This document shows positions 42,312-51,139 of a DNA stretch of 64,000 nucleotides, one piece after another. Source of the DNA: Streptomyces pactum (GTDB lineage: Bacteria > Actinomycetota > Actinomycetes > Streptomycetales > Streptomycetaceae); assembly GCF_016031615.1 (NCBI RefSeq), contig NZ_JACYXC010000001.1:6138001-6202000 (forward strand), in the 5' to 3' direction. The notes below the pieces were generated by a model. That model made no database searches, was not told the origin of the DNA, and worked only from the letters and a program-made list of their open reading frames with translations. Each line of letters begins with the position of its first letter. Position 1 is the first letter of the stretch. Made by a program: the position numbers and the translations under genes.

Positions 42312-42872
42312 CTACAGGGCCGACTGGGCGGACTGCACCGCCTTGTCGAACACCTGGAGGAAGGTCTCGTGGAAGGCGCGCAGGTCGTCCGGCTTGCGGC
42401 TGGTGACCAGGGTGTTGGGACCGGCCTCGCAGACCTTGACCTGCTCGTCCACCCACTGGCCGCCCGCGTTGGTGATGTCCGTCCGCAGGCTCGGCCAGGA
42501 GGTGAGGGTGCGGCCCCGCACCACATCGGCCTCCACCAGCGTCCAGGGCGCGTGGCAGATCGCGGCGACCGGCTTGCCCGCGTCGAAGAAGTCGCGGACG
42601 AAGGCGACCGCGCCCTTGTCGGTGCGCAGCTGGTCCGGGTTGGCGACGCCGCCGGGGAGCACCAGGGCGTCGAACTCCCGGGCCGAGGTGTCGGAGACCA
42701 CGGTGTCCACCGGGAAGGTGTCGGCCTTGTCCAGGTGGTTGAACGCCTGGATCGTGCCGGGTGCGGTGGACACCAGGACGGGGTTGCCCGCCCCGGCCTT
42801 CACGGCCTCCCACGGATCGGTCAGCTCGACCTGCTCGACCCCTTCCGGGGCGACGAGAAAGGCGACCTTCAT
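42312..42872 (-). CDS. DJ-1/PfpI family protein (deglycase/protease-like)
   Basis: 186 aa. The nucleophile elbow AAICHAPWTLVEADVV carries the Cys-His of PfpI-like enzymes, preceded by FDALVLPGGVANPDQLR with the Glu/Asp pocket residues. Type I PfpI proteins are linked to glyoxal detoxification or stress. Start ATG 42872 begins MKVAFLVAPEGVEQ. Stop is TAG. Confidence 0.9.
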   Translation of the reverse strand: MKVAFLVAPEGVEQVELTDPWEAVKAGAGNPVLVSTAPGTIQAFNHLDKADTFPVDTVVSDTSAREFDALVLPGGVANPDQLRTDKGAVAFVRDFFDAGKPVAAICHAPWTLVEADVVRGRTLTSWPSLRTDITNAGGQWVDEQVKVCEAGPNTLVTSRKPDDLRAFHETFLQVFDKAVQSAQSAL

Positions 42873-43491
42873 GGATGTCACGTCCTCTCGTTCGGTGTTC
42901 GGCGCGCGCCGTCGGGTCGGGCGCGCGTCGTTCGGGGCCGGGGCGCCGCGCGACGCTCCGGGTCCGGCGCGTGGCGGGACATGCCCGGTCCGGGTCCGCG
43001 GCCGGTGGCGCCGCGCGCACCGCCGTGCGGTCACGGGCACCGCCGCGCGGGCGGGTTGCCCACCGCGGCACGCGGCCACATGGCACGCCGCCGTGCGCGA
43101 CCGGAACCGTCCGGTGCCGGCGGCGCCTGTTCACCGTCCGCACCGCGCGGCCGGGGCCCGGCACCACGCCGGACCGGGGCACCGCACGGAACGCACCGCG
43201 ACCACCGCGCGTCCCCGTCGCCCCCGCACCGCCGCGGCGCCCGGCGCCGCGGCCGGACCCGGAGCCCAACGGGTCCGGTACCCGGCGTCGGCCACGCGCC
43301 GCGGGGGTGCGGGCACGCCCCGGCGCCCCCGGCGTCCCACTCCTCGGGTTGCCGGACGGCGGTGTCCGAAACCCGCCTCCGCGACCGGGCCGCCCCGTGT
43401 CGGCCGCCCGGCCGGCCGGGCCGGTCTGCCAAGGTGGACGGACCCGCAACCGTGGTCGCAGGGACGAGTCGCAGGGAGAAGGGGCATCCGT
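42873..43491. other. 619-bp divergent intergenic region
   Basis: Very GC-rich. One hairpin, CCGGACCC (43253-43260) / GGGTCCGG (43271-43278). CACCGCCGCGCGG-like words recur near 43010-43060. No gene or convincing promoter is seen. Confidence 0.4.
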
Positions 43492-44706
43492 ATGCAGTCG
43501 CACCCACCGATCCCGGCCCCCGCCGAACCAGACGGCGGCCTGCCGGTGCTGCCGGACCTCGCCGCACGCTTCACCGGGGCCGCGGAGGACACCGCGCCGG
43601 CCCCGGTCGGCGGCGGCGCCGCGCTGCGGGACGCGGCCGTCGGCTACTGGGCGCGCCGCGGGGTGGACGCCACGGCCGACCGCGTCCTCGCCGCCCCCGG
43701 CGCCCAGCCGCTGCTGCTCGCGCTGTTCGCCGCGGCCGGCGGCGACGTCCTGCTCAGCCGCCCCTGCGCCGGATGGTACGAACCCCTGGCCCGGCTCGCC
43801 GGGCGGCCCGCCTACCGGGCGCCGGTGCCGGCCGAGTGCGGCGGGGTGCCCGATCCCTTCGCGCTGCTGGAGACGGTGCGCCGGGTACGCGCCGAGGGCG
43901 GCGAGCCCCGGGTGCTGGTGCTGTCGGTCGCCGACGACCCCACCGGCACCGTCCCGCCGCCCGAGCTGCTGCACGAGGTGTGCGAGGCGGCGGTGGCCGA
44001 GGGGATGCTCGTGGTGAGCGACGAGACCTGGCGGGACACCGTGCCCGAACCGCACGGCACGGTGCTCGTCAGCCCCGCCGAGATGCTGCCGGACCGGGTG
44101 GTGGTGCTCAGCGACCTGGCCGGGGCGCTGCTGCCCGCGGGCTGGCCCGCCGCGGTGGCGCGGTTCCCGGACACCCCGGACGGCGCCGGGCTGCGCTCCC
44201 GCGCGCTGGCCATGCTCGCCGCGGTCCGCGGCACGCTCTCCGCCCCGGTCTCCGCCGCCGCCGCGTACGCCCTCGACGAGCCGGAGAGCGTGCGGAGCCG
44301 GGCGGCCGCCGCGGCGGCGGCGTACCGGGCGGTCGGCGCGGCGGCGTACCGGGACCTCACCGGCGCCGGGGTGCTCGGGCTGCCGCCGCGGGCCGGCCGC
44401 CACCTGTACGCCGACCTGTCCGAGCTGCGGCCGGCTCTGGAGCGCCGGGGCGTCACCGACTCGGTGGAACTCGCCGACCACCTCACCCGGTGGCTGGACA
44501 TGCCGGTGGCCGGCGGTCACCTCTTCGGTGACGCCCCCGACGCGCTGCGGGCGCGGCTGCCGCTGGCCCCGCTGCTGGGCGCCGACGAGCGGCGGCGGCG
44601 CACCGCCGCCGAGTCCCCCGATCCCACCGAACTCCCTTACGTGCGCGCGGCGTTGGACCGTCTGGCCGAGGTGGTCACGGAGCTGTCCGCCGCGCGCCCG
44701 GGGTGA
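43492..44706 (+). CDS. Fold type I aminotransferase homologue lacking all lysines (likely pseudoenzyme)
   Basis: 404 aa. The fold of class I/II aminotransferases is clear: the PLP-phosphate region GAQPLLLALFAAAGGDVLLSRPCAGWYEP, the NPTG-like DDPTGTVPPPELLHEV, SDETW with the Asp that normally pairs with the PLP nitrogen, and a C-terminal RLPLAPL. But the segment that should hold the Schiff-base Lys reads VVLSDLAGALLPAGW, with Ala where SxSK has Lys, and there is no Lys anywhere in the protein. It cannot form an internal aldimine in the usual way. GGGAGAAGGGG precedes ATG 43492. Confidence 0.85.
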   Translation: MQSHPPIPAPAEPDGGLPVLPDLAARFTGAAEDTAPAPVGGGAALRDAAVGYWARRGVDATADRVLAAPGAQPLLLALFAAAGGDVLLSRPCAGWYEPLARLAGRPAYRAPVPAECGGVPDPFALLETVRRVRAEGGEPRVLVLSVADDPTGTVPPPELLHEVCEAAVAEGMLVVSDETWRDTVPEPHGTVLVSPAEMLPDRVVVLSDLAGALLPAGWPAAVARFPDTPDGAGLRSRALAMLAAVRGTLSAPVSAAAAYALDEPESVRSRAAAAAAAYRAVGAAAYRDLTGAGVLGLPPRAGRHLYADLSELRPALERRGVTDSVELADHLTRWLDMPVAGGHLFGDAPDALRARLPLAPLLGADERRRRTAAESPDPTELPYVRAALDRLAEVVTELSAARPG

Positions 44707-44830
44707 GCCGGCGGCGTCCCCGGCCGGTGGGTGCGGGGCGGGGGTACGGGGTGCCGGCCGGCGCGGACCGCCCTCACTCCTGATGCGGACATAAGTGGCG
44801 AATTGCCGCGCTGACTCTTAGCTTCCAGGC

Positions 44831-46123
44831 ATGTACATACGACACCTGCGCCATGTCGCGCCCCTCGCCACGCTCGCCGTCCTGGAAGCCGCGCTCGTCC
44901 CGGCCGCGGCGAGCGCCACGCCCGACCACCACCCGGCACGCCACACCGTCCGGCCCGGGCAGTCCATCCAGGCGGCGGTGGACGCCGCCCGCCCCGGGGA
45001 CACCGTGCTGGTGCTGCCGGGCGTCTACCGGGAGAGCGTCCACATCACCGTGTCCGGACTGACCCTGCGCGGCTCGGGCCGGGCCACCGTGCTGATGCCG
45101 CCCGGCAGCGGGAGCGGACCGGGTTCCGACGGCCGGACGGGCTCGGACGTCCGCAAGGACCCCGACGGCAGCCCGGGCTCAGGCGCCCGGAAGGAATCCG
45201 ACTCCCGGAAGGACTCCGGCACCCGGAAGGACTCGGAGGCCCGGAAGGAATCCGGCGGCCGGACCGGCGGTGCCGCCGCGGGGACCGGACGCGGTACCGC
45301 CGCCACGCCCCGGAACGGGGGCGGCGCCAAGGCCGAGACCTGCGCCGCCGCCGGACACGGCATCTGCGTCACCGGTACCGAGCGCCGGCCGGTGGACGAC
45401 GTCGCCATCCGCACCCTGACCGTCTCCGGCTTCCGCGGCGACGGGATCCGGGGCAACCGCACCGACCGGATGAGCGTGCACGGGGTGCGGGCGGTGCACA
45501 ACGGCCGCCACGGCATCAGCCAGGAACGTTCGGTCCGCGGCGACCTGCGCGGCAACGAGGCCCGCCACAACGCCGAGTCGGGCATCTTCCTCGCCAACAT
45601 GACCGACGCGGAGGGCGGCGCCCTCGACACCCGCGGTGCCGTGATCAAGAGCAACAAGCTCTCCGGCAACCGGATCGGCGTGGTGCTCCGCCGCACCAGG
45701 AACCTGACCGTGGAGCGGAACACGGTGAACGACAACTGCGGCGGTGTCTTCGTCGTCGGCGACGAGTCCACCCCGCGCGGCGGCGCGCTCACCATCACCC
45801 GCAACACCGTCCACCACAACAACCGTCACTGCCCGGCGACCGCCCGCCTGCCCATCATCGAGGGCACGGGCATCCTGCTCACCGGCGTGGAGGAGACCCG
45901 GGTCACCGACAACGAGGTGCGCGGCCACACCGGCAGCTCGCCGATGTCCGGCGGCGTGGTGCTCTTCAAGAGCATGACCGGCGCGCCCAACGCGCGGAAC
46001 ACCGTCAGCGGCAACGAAGTGCGCGGCAACACCCCCGCCGACCTGGCCGACCAGGACCGCGGTCCCGGCAACGCCTTCACCGGCAACCGCTGCGACCGCT
46101 CCGTACCGCAGGGGTGGTGCTGA
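44831..46123 (+). CDS. Secreted right-handed parallel beta-helix protein (NosD/DUF1565-like)
   Basis: 430 aa. Signal peptide to about residue 28 (LATLAVLEAALVPAAASA). GQSIQAAVDAARPGDTVLVLPGVYRESV begins the beta-helix, as in DUF1565/periplasmic copper-binding-like proteins; the remaining coils are marked by repeated GNxxxxN turns (NRIGVVL, NTVNDNCGGV, NTVHHN, NEVRGHT). Residues 98-145 are a Ser/Arg/Lys/Gly insert with tandem repeats. A polysaccharide-binding or lyase role is possible; no catalytic residues are seen. The next gene starts one base after the stop. Confidence 0.85.
   Translation: MYIRHLRHVAPLATLAVLEAALVPAAASATPDHHPARHTVRPGQSIQAAVDAARPGDTVLVLPGVYRESVHITVSGLTLRGSGRATVLMPPGSGSGPGSDGRTGSDVRKDPDGSPGSGARKESDSRKDSGTRKDSEARKESGGRTGGAAAGTGRGTAATPRNGGGAKAETCAAAGHGICVTGTERRPVDDVAIRTLTVSGFRGDGIRGNRTDRMSVHGVRAVHNGRHGISQERSVRGDLRGNEARHNAESGIFLANMTDAEGGALDTRGAVIKSNKLSGNRIGVVLRRTRNLTVERNTVNDNCGGVFVVGDESTPRGGALTITRNTVHHNNRHCPATARLPIIEGTGILLTGVEETRVTDNEVRGHTGSSPMSGGVVLFKSMTGAPNARNTVSGNEVRGNTPADLADQDRGPGNAFTGNRCDRSVPQGWC
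45186..45257 (+). repeat. Four 18-bp in-frame repeats CCCGGAAGGA... coding RK(E/D)Sxx
   Basis: Units at 45186, 45204, 45222 and 45240, each 18 bp, coding RKESDS, RKDSGT, RKDSEA and RKESGG in the loop insert of the beta-helix protein. Length change would stay in frame. Confidence 0.9.
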
Positions 46124-46124
46124 G

Positions 46125-47207
46125 GTGACCGCCGCACCCACCGTGGCAGCCGCACAGCCGGCCCCACCGCAGTCCGGGATGCGGCTGCGCGAGATCGTGT
46201 TCGGGGCGGCGCGGGCCGCCGCCGTGCGCGCCGCGGCCCGGCTGGGTGTGGCGGACGCGCTGGGCGAGGCCCCCGCCACCGCAGAGGACCTGGCCACCGC
46301 CGTGGGGGCCGACGCGGGGGCGCTGCGCCGCCTGCTGCGTGCGCTCGCCTGCGAGGGGGTCTTCGCCGAGACGGCGGACGGCCGGTTCGCCCACACGGAG
46401 ATGTCCCGGCTGCTCCGCGAGGACGCGCCGGGCAGCCTCCACCACATCGCCCTGTGGTGCACCGAGCCCTGGACCTGGCAGGCGTGGCCCCTGCTGGACC
46501 AGGCGGTGCGCTCCGGCGGCCAGGTCTTCACCTCGCTGTACGGCAAGGAGTTCTTCCCCTACCTGCACGAGGACGCGCCGGAGTCCGCACGGGTCTTCGA
46601 CCGGGCCATGACCGCCTCCAGCCGGCAGTCCGCGGCGGACGTGGCGGACCTGCTCGACCTGGGCGGAGTCGGCCACGTCGCCGACATCGGCGGCGGCCAG
46701 GGCCACGTCCTGGCCGCGCTGCTGGAGAAGTACCCGGCGCTGCACGGCACCCTGCTCGACCTGCCCGGGGTCGTCGCGGGCGCCGACCCCCGGCTGCGGC
46801 CCGGCGGCGCGCTCGCCGACCGGGCCAAGCTGGTGCCGGGGGACGTCCGCCGGGACATCCCCGTCGCGGCGGACCTCTACCTCATCAAGAACATCCTGGA
46901 ATGGGACGACGACAGCACCCGGCGCACCCTGCGCAACGTGGTCGCCGCCGCACGTCCCGGGGCCCGGGTGGTGGTCGTCGAGAACCTCGTGGACGACAGC
47001 CCCTCGATGCGGTTCACCACCGCCATGGACCTGCTGCTGCTCCTCAACGTGGGCGGGCGCAAGCACACCACCGGGAGCCTGCTGGCCCGCATGGCCGAGG
47101 CCGGGCTGGAGGTGGGCGAGGTCCAACCGGTCAACGCCTACCTGCACGCCTTCCACGGCACCGTGACCGGCCGTCCGGTGCCGGCGGAGGAGGCCGCCGC
47201 CGGCTGA
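46125..47207 (+). CDS. O-methyltransferase (PF00891-type, small-molecule)
   Basis: 360 aa. N-terminal winged-helix dimerisation domain (ARLGVADALGEAPATAEDLATAVGADAGALRRLLRAL), then a SAM domain: VADIGGGQGHVLAALLEKYP, LPGVVAGAD, DLYLIKNILEWDDDS (catalytic His position is Asn here), VVVVENLVDD. It resembles antibiotic O-methyltransferases (DmpM/TcmO-like). GTG 46125 is one base after the beta-helix stop, so coupled translation is expected. It might decorate the pigment of the nearby whiE cluster, but the link is only distance. Confidence 0.88.
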   Translation: MTAAPTVAAAQPAPPQSGMRLREIVFGAARAAAVRAAARLGVADALGEAPATAEDLATAVGADAGALRRLLRALACEGVFAETADGRFAHTEMSRLLREDAPGSLHHIALWCTEPWTWQAWPLLDQAVRSGGQVFTSLYGKEFFPYLHEDAPESARVFDRAMTASSRQSAADVADLLDLGGVGHVADIGGGQGHVLAALLEKYPALHGTLLDLPGVVAGADPRLRPGGALADRAKLVPGDVRRDIPVAADLYLIKNILEWDDDSTRRTLRNVVAAARPGARVVVVENLVDDSPSMRFTTAMDLLLLLNVGGRKHTTGSLLARMAEAGLEVGEVQPVNAYLHAFHGTVTGRPVPAEEAAAG

Positions 47208-47234
47208 ACCGGTCCGGCCGCGCGGCGGCGCACG

Positions 47235-47284
47235 GCGGTGCGGCCCCGGGAGATCCGAACCACCGGCTCCCGGGGCCGCACCGC
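47235..47284 (+). terminator. 18-bp perfect hairpin after the O-methyltransferase
   Basis: 47235-47252 (GCGGTGCGGCCCCGGGAG) pairs completely with 47267-47284 across a 14-base loop, 28 bp after the stop. One of the strongest stems in the window. Confidence 0.8.
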
Positions 47285-47650
47285 TGCCGTCCGCCGTGCC
47301 GGACCGCCAGGTCCGTCGTGCGGGTCCGCCGTATCCGTCCGTCGTGCGGGTCCGTCGTGTCCGTCCGCCGTGCCGGTCCGCCCTGTCCGTCCGCCGTGCC
47401 CGTGCCGCCTCCCACGGCCGGCGTCGTGCGGCCGGTCCGTGCCGGTCCGGTCCGCGTCACGTCCACGTCCGGTCCCACCGTGTGGGGCGACGTACGGCCG
47501 GCCCGGTCCGTGTCGTGCGGGCGTGTCGTGCGGGGGAGGGGGCGCCTCGGTGCGTCGTGTCCGCCGCCGGTACGGACCGCCGGCGGCCCGTGGTGCCGCC
47601 GGCGTGGTCCCGGCGCGGTCGCCGGGACCGGGGCGCGGGCCGCGGTGCCG
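47285..47650. other. Intergenic region with degenerate GTCCGTCGTG/GTCCGCCGTG repeats
   Basis: Between 47288 and 47405 the words GTCCGTCGTG, GTCCGCCGTG and TGCGGGTCC recur at least eight times with 8-20 bp spacing. No gene is seen in the 366 bp before the sortase stop. Confidence 0.6.
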
Positions 47651-48370
47651 TCAGGCCCAGGCGAACGAGTCGAGGTGGGCGAAGACCACCACGTTCGCGG
47701 TGTAGTCGCGGGCCTGGCGGTCGTAGGAGCCGCCGCAGGTGATGAGCCGCAGCTGGGCGTTGGGGGTGTCGCCGTACACCCGCTCGTCGGGGAAGTGGTC
47801 CTTGTCGAACGTCTCGACCTCGTCCACCACGAAGGTGGCCACGATCCCGTCGGCCCGGGTCACGGTCACCTTCTCCCCGGGCTTGATGGAGGCGAGCGCC
47901 CAGAACACCGCCGGACCGGTCCTGGTGTCCACGTGCCCGGCCACGATCGCGTTGCCCCGCTCACCGGGGGAGGCCCCTTCCCGGAACCACCCGACCAGGT
48001 TGTTGTCGTCGTCCGGCGGGGCGTTGAGCTGACCGGAGGCGTTCAGCGTCAGCTCGGTGAACGGCGCGTCCACACCGACCGTGGGGACGGCCAGCCGTAC
48101 GGGCGCCGAGCGCGGGAGCGCCGGGCCCCGGCTGGGCTTGGGTGCCGGTGAGGCACCGCCACCCTTCGCCGAGGCGCTCGCCGCCGGCTTGTCGGGAGGG
48201 GAGTCGGGCGAGGCGTCGACGGAGTTGTAGACCAGCAGCGCGCCGACCAGGGCCGCCGCGGCGGCCCAGCGCAGGATGCGCGCGCTGTTGTCGCGGCGGT
48301 CCGGCGGGGTGGCCGCCGCGTCCCGGTGCGGGGGCTCTCCGGCGTCCGCCTGCGGGGGGTGTTCCACCAT
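47651..48370 (-). CDS. Class F sortase
   Basis: 239 aa. One N-terminal membrane helix (RWAAAAALVGALLVYNS, about 34-50), a Pro/Ala/Lys linker, then the sortase barrel with catalytic His146 (VAGHVDT), Cys212 (LITCGG) and Arg221 (ARDYTA). Its short catalytic domain and H-C-R arrangement match actinobacterial class F. It should anchor surface proteins. A small surface protein with a C-terminal hydrophobic tail lies 495 bp upstream in the same direction, probably its substrate. ATG 48370. Confidence 0.93.
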   Translation of the reverse strand: MVEHPPQADAGEPPHRDAAATPPDRRDNSARILRWAAAAALVGALLVYNSVDASPDSPPDKPAASASAKGGGASPAPKPSRGPALPRSAPVRLAVPTVGVDAPFTELTLNASGQLNAPPDDDNNLVGWFREGASPGERGNAIVAGHVDTRTGPAVFWALASIKPGEKVTVTRADGIVATFVVDEVETFDKDHFPDERVYGDTPNAQLRLITCGGSYDRQARDYTANVVVFAHLDSFAWA

Positions 48371-48795
48371 GGCAGCGTTTGCCTTTCTTCGGGCCGGTCG
48401 GTCGAGGTCGGTTGTGGGGGCGTGACCGGTTGTGGGGGGTTGTCGACGGTCGTGGGGCGGGTGCTCCGCGCCGGACGGGACGGGGGAGGGGCGGCTACGG
48501 GCCCGGCCGGACGCGGTGGCGGCCAGCCACGCCGGGCCGGCCGGGCCGCGACCGGCCGGGGTGCGGTGTGCGGTGCGGGGGAGCGGGCGGGCTCTTCGTG
48601 CGGGCCGGCGAACTGCCCTCCTCCCCCCGCGGGCCGGCGGTCGGTGGCGGTCGGTGCGAAGGCGCGGGCGGGCGGGCGCCGCCGGCCCGCCGGGGCACCG
48701 GCGGGACCCGCTCCGGGCACGGGTGGCGGACGCCGGACGGGCGAGCCGCTCCCCGGGCGGCCGGTGCGCCGCGGCCGGACCCGGGGAGCGACAGC
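48371..48795. other. Gap between sortase and its probable substrate gene
   Basis: Very GC-rich with G-runs near the sortase start (around 48400-48480). The sortase promoter probably lies here, but no clear hexamers are seen. No gene. Confidence 0.4.
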
Positions 48796-48834
48796 GCCGT
48801 GGTCACCGCCGGTGTGAACGGCGGTGACCACGGC
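48796..48834 (-). terminator. 15-bp perfect hairpin after the small surface protein gene
   Basis: GCCGTGGTCACCGCC (48796-48810) pairs with 48820-48834 across a nine-base loop. It lies 31 bp past the stop and separates that gene from the sortase gene. Confidence 0.7.
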
Positions 48835-48865
48835 TGGCTGGACGGACTTCCGAAGAGGCCGCGAC

Positions 48866-49330
48866 TCAGACCGCCTTGCCGGCCGGGGTGCGGCGGCGCA
48901 GCACGTACACGCCGGCGCCGAGCCCACCGGCGAGCAGGACCGCCCCCGCGGCGAGACCGCTGCCGCTGTCCAGGGCCATCCCGCCACCGCCGGTGTGCAC
49001 ACCGCCGTGCGGCTTGTGGTGGCCGCTCCAGCCGCCTTCCTTGCCCTTGCCCTCCCACGACTTGTGGTCGCCGTGCTTCTGCTGCCACTCCTCGTGGTGG
49101 CTGCTGCCCTCCTTGCCCTGCCAGGACGAACCCTGCTCGTCGCGGCGGGAGTCGGAGGATGAGGAGGAGCCGGAGTCCTGGCTGTTCGAGCCGTCCTGCG
49201 TACGGGAGTAGCCGTGGTCGGACCCGTGGTCGGACCCGGGGTCGGTGGCCGCGTAGGCGGCCGCCGGGCCACCCAGGGCCAGAGCGGCGCCGAGAGCCGC
49301 ACCGGCGATGAGCGTGCGAGTGGAACGCAT
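48866..49330 (-). CDS. Small secreted Ser/Gly/His-rich protein with C-terminal anchor (probable sortase substrate)
   Basis: 154 aa. Signal peptide IAGAALGAALALGGPAAAYA, cleaved after about residue 27. A hydrophilic, disordered middle is full of Ser, Asp, Gly, His and Lys. The C-terminus PHGGVHTGGGGMALDSGSG is followed by the hydrophobic segment LAAGAVLLAGGLGAGVYVL and the basic end RRRTPAGKAV: the plan of a cell-wall-sorted protein, but with no LPXTG or LAXTG; the candidate recognition element is VHTGG. GGAAGGAATT precedes ATG 49330. Confidence 0.85.
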   Translation of the reverse strand: MRSTRTLIAGAALGAALALGGPAAAYAATDPGSDHGSDHGYSRTQDGSNSQDSGSSSSSDSRRDEQGSSWQGKEGSSHHEEWQQKHGDHKSWEGKGKEGGWSGHHKPHGGVHTGGGGMALDSGSGLAAGAVLLAGGLGAGVYVLRRRTPAGKAV

Positions 49331-49359
49331 GGTTAATTCCTTCCGGCGCTCCGGGACTA

Positions 49360-49374
49360 CTGACCATCTGTCAG
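49360..49374. promoter_or_regulatory. Inverted repeat CTGAC-N5-GTCAG upstream of the surface protein gene
   Basis: 30-44 bp before the ATG at 49330, in the usual promoter position. Candidate operator or sigma-related element. Confidence 0.35.
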
Positions 49375-50042
49375 CTGAGGGGGATCACGGAGCCGCCTTT
49401 CTCACCGTCAGCCAGAACCCCGGGTGCCGCCACCGGACACCGGCGCATTCGAGTGGCGGTGTGCGCCCTCCGGGTGGCCGCGTCGGCGTGTCGTCACCCG
49501 TTGGCAGCAGGGGTCCGGCGGCGGCGTTCCGGCCGGTGCCGCTCGGCCGCCCGTACGCCCGTGCCCTTCCCGGCACGGCTGCGGAGGGGCGGCGGCGCGG
49601 GTACCCGCACGCGTACCGCGCCCGCCGCCCCGCCGCACCCCGGCGCCGCCGTCCGGGGCACCGGCGGGCGGCGATACGGGGTGCGGCGGGGGTCCGTGCC
49701 CGGCCGGTCACGCCCGTTCCCGTTGCGGCGGGGCCGCCGTCGGCACCCGCCTGCCCCGCCGTGCAGCAGCTTCCGCCCGCGCGCCCGTCACGCCCGCCCG
49801 GCGGCCCCGGCCGCGCGCCGCACCCGTGCGCCTGCCCCGGTGCGGGGCGCGGACCCGGCCTCCGCGCACGGGGTGCAGGGGGTGAGGCAACAGCACACGC
49901 GGGATGGCCGGCGGGACCGCGCGACGGGCACCGCGAACGCCGGGGCCGGGGCGGCGCGGGCCCGGGGCACCTGACAGCCGGCCCCCGCGGCACCGGGCCG
50001 GGCGTGCGTCCGTGAGCCGCGAACAGCCGCGAACAGCCGAGG
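49375..50042. other. 668-bp GC-rich intergenic region
   Basis: Head-to-tail gap between the polytopic membrane protein's stop and the surface protein gene. Runs of CGCC/CCGG with no repeat of note except AACAGCCG(CG) words near 50020-50040. No gene with a ribosome site is seen. Confidence 0.4.
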
Positions 50043-50972
50043 TCAGCCGCGCAGCCTCACTCCGTACCGGGAGCGCAGCCGCACCACTTCCCACCAGGCG
50101 ATGGCCGTCACCGTGGCCGGACCGCCGACGAGCAGCAGCCAGGCGAGCGGCGACGGACCACCGGGCAGCCCGCCGAGAGCCGCCAACTCCCACACCAGAA
50201 CGCTCGTCAGCACGGCCGGCGCGGCGGGGTGCACCGCCGCCGCGCCGAAACCGGTCCGGGCGACCGCGACCGACGCGAACAGGATCACCATCAGTGCCCA
50301 CGGGATGCCCAGCACCACCACCGCGAACACCAGCAGACCGGGCAGGCCGCTCACCTCATCGGGTGTGACGACGAAGAAGCCGGTGAACAGGGCCGCGATG
50401 ACGGCCAGTACCCCGATGAAGCGTCCGAACTCCCGCAGCGGCACGCGCAGGGCGGCCCGCATCGCCCGGCGGCGCGGGGGTGGCGCCCACCGGATGAGGA
50501 CGGCGAAGACGACCGGTCCGGTGGCGATGAGCAGCCAGGGCGTCAGGAAGAGCGTGGCCCAGTGCTCCGAGATCCGGTCGTCCAGGTGGTCCGTCGCGCT
50601 CCCGTAGGCCGCCAGCACCGCGAGCGACACCACGGCCGCCGTCCACGTGCGCAGGGTCTTCACACGCGCCACGGCCGGATCGTGAAGGGGAGCGAGGCCG
50701 CCGCCCCCGACGAGGCGCCGGGCGACGTGGCGCGCGCTGCGGGCGAGGGTGTAGAGCACCAGCAGGGGAGACGACAGCAGCAGCACCGGGGACAGCACGA
50801 GCAGCACGCCGTGGGGCAGCCGGCTCAGGAGCGGCCACAGCGGTGGCCAGGCCCCGGCGCCCCCGGGGCCGCGGTGACCCCCCGGTGGCGGCACGGGCGC
50901 CGGCGGGGGCACGGGCCCCGGCGATGGCGGCACGGGCCGCCCGGGATCGTTCGCTGCCGGCGTGCCTGCCAT
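50043..50972 (-). CDS. Polytopic membrane protein of unknown function
   Basis: 309 aa. A 45-residue Pro/Gly-rich N-terminus, then six or seven hydrophobic helices (for example VLLVLSPVLLLSSPLLVLYTLA, LFLTPWLLIATGPVVFAVLI, FIGVLAVIAALFTGFFVV, LLVFAVVVLGIPWALMVILFA, SPLAWLLLVGGPATVTAIAWW). No known motif. Start ATG 50972 gives the first full helix. It stands alone. Confidence 0.75.
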   Translation of the reverse strand: MAGTPAANDPGRPVPPSPGPVPPPAPVPPPGGHRGPGGAGAWPPLWPLLSRLPHGVLLVLSPVLLLSSPLLVLYTLARSARHVARRLVGGGGLAPLHDPAVARVKTLRTWTAAVVSLAVLAAYGSATDHLDDRISEHWATLFLTPWLLIATGPVVFAVLIRWAPPPRRRAMRAALRVPLREFGRFIGVLAVIAALFTGFFVVTPDEVSGLPGLLVFAVVVLGIPWALMVILFASVAVARTGFGAAAVHPAAPAVLTSVLVWELAALGGLPGGPSPLAWLLLVGGPATVTAIAWWEVVRLRSRYGVRLRG

Positions 50973-51099
50973 GGCTGCGCACCTCACCTTCCGGCGCCGC
51001 ACCCCCGCACCGCACCCGCGTGGCAGGGCCCTGTCCGTGAGGACGAGTGCCCGTGCGGCATGGTTCCCCGACGCCGTCCTCGCACCGGACCGGTCCGGT

Positions 51100-51139
51100 G
51101 CGCCCGGCGGCACCCGGCCAACCGGGTGCCGCCGGGCGC
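51100..51139. terminator. 18-bp perfect hairpin with CCAA loop
   Basis: GCGCCCGGCGGCACCCGG (51100-51117) pairs fully with 51122-51139; the loop is four bases. It lies about 580 bp beyond the end of the pigment operon and 128 bp before the membrane protein gene, so it may isolate that gene from readthrough. Confidence 0.55.

Noticed and set aside
48142..49311. 389-aa frame opposite the sortase and surface protein
   Set aside because: Antisense to two supported genes and made only of Arg/Pro/Gly.
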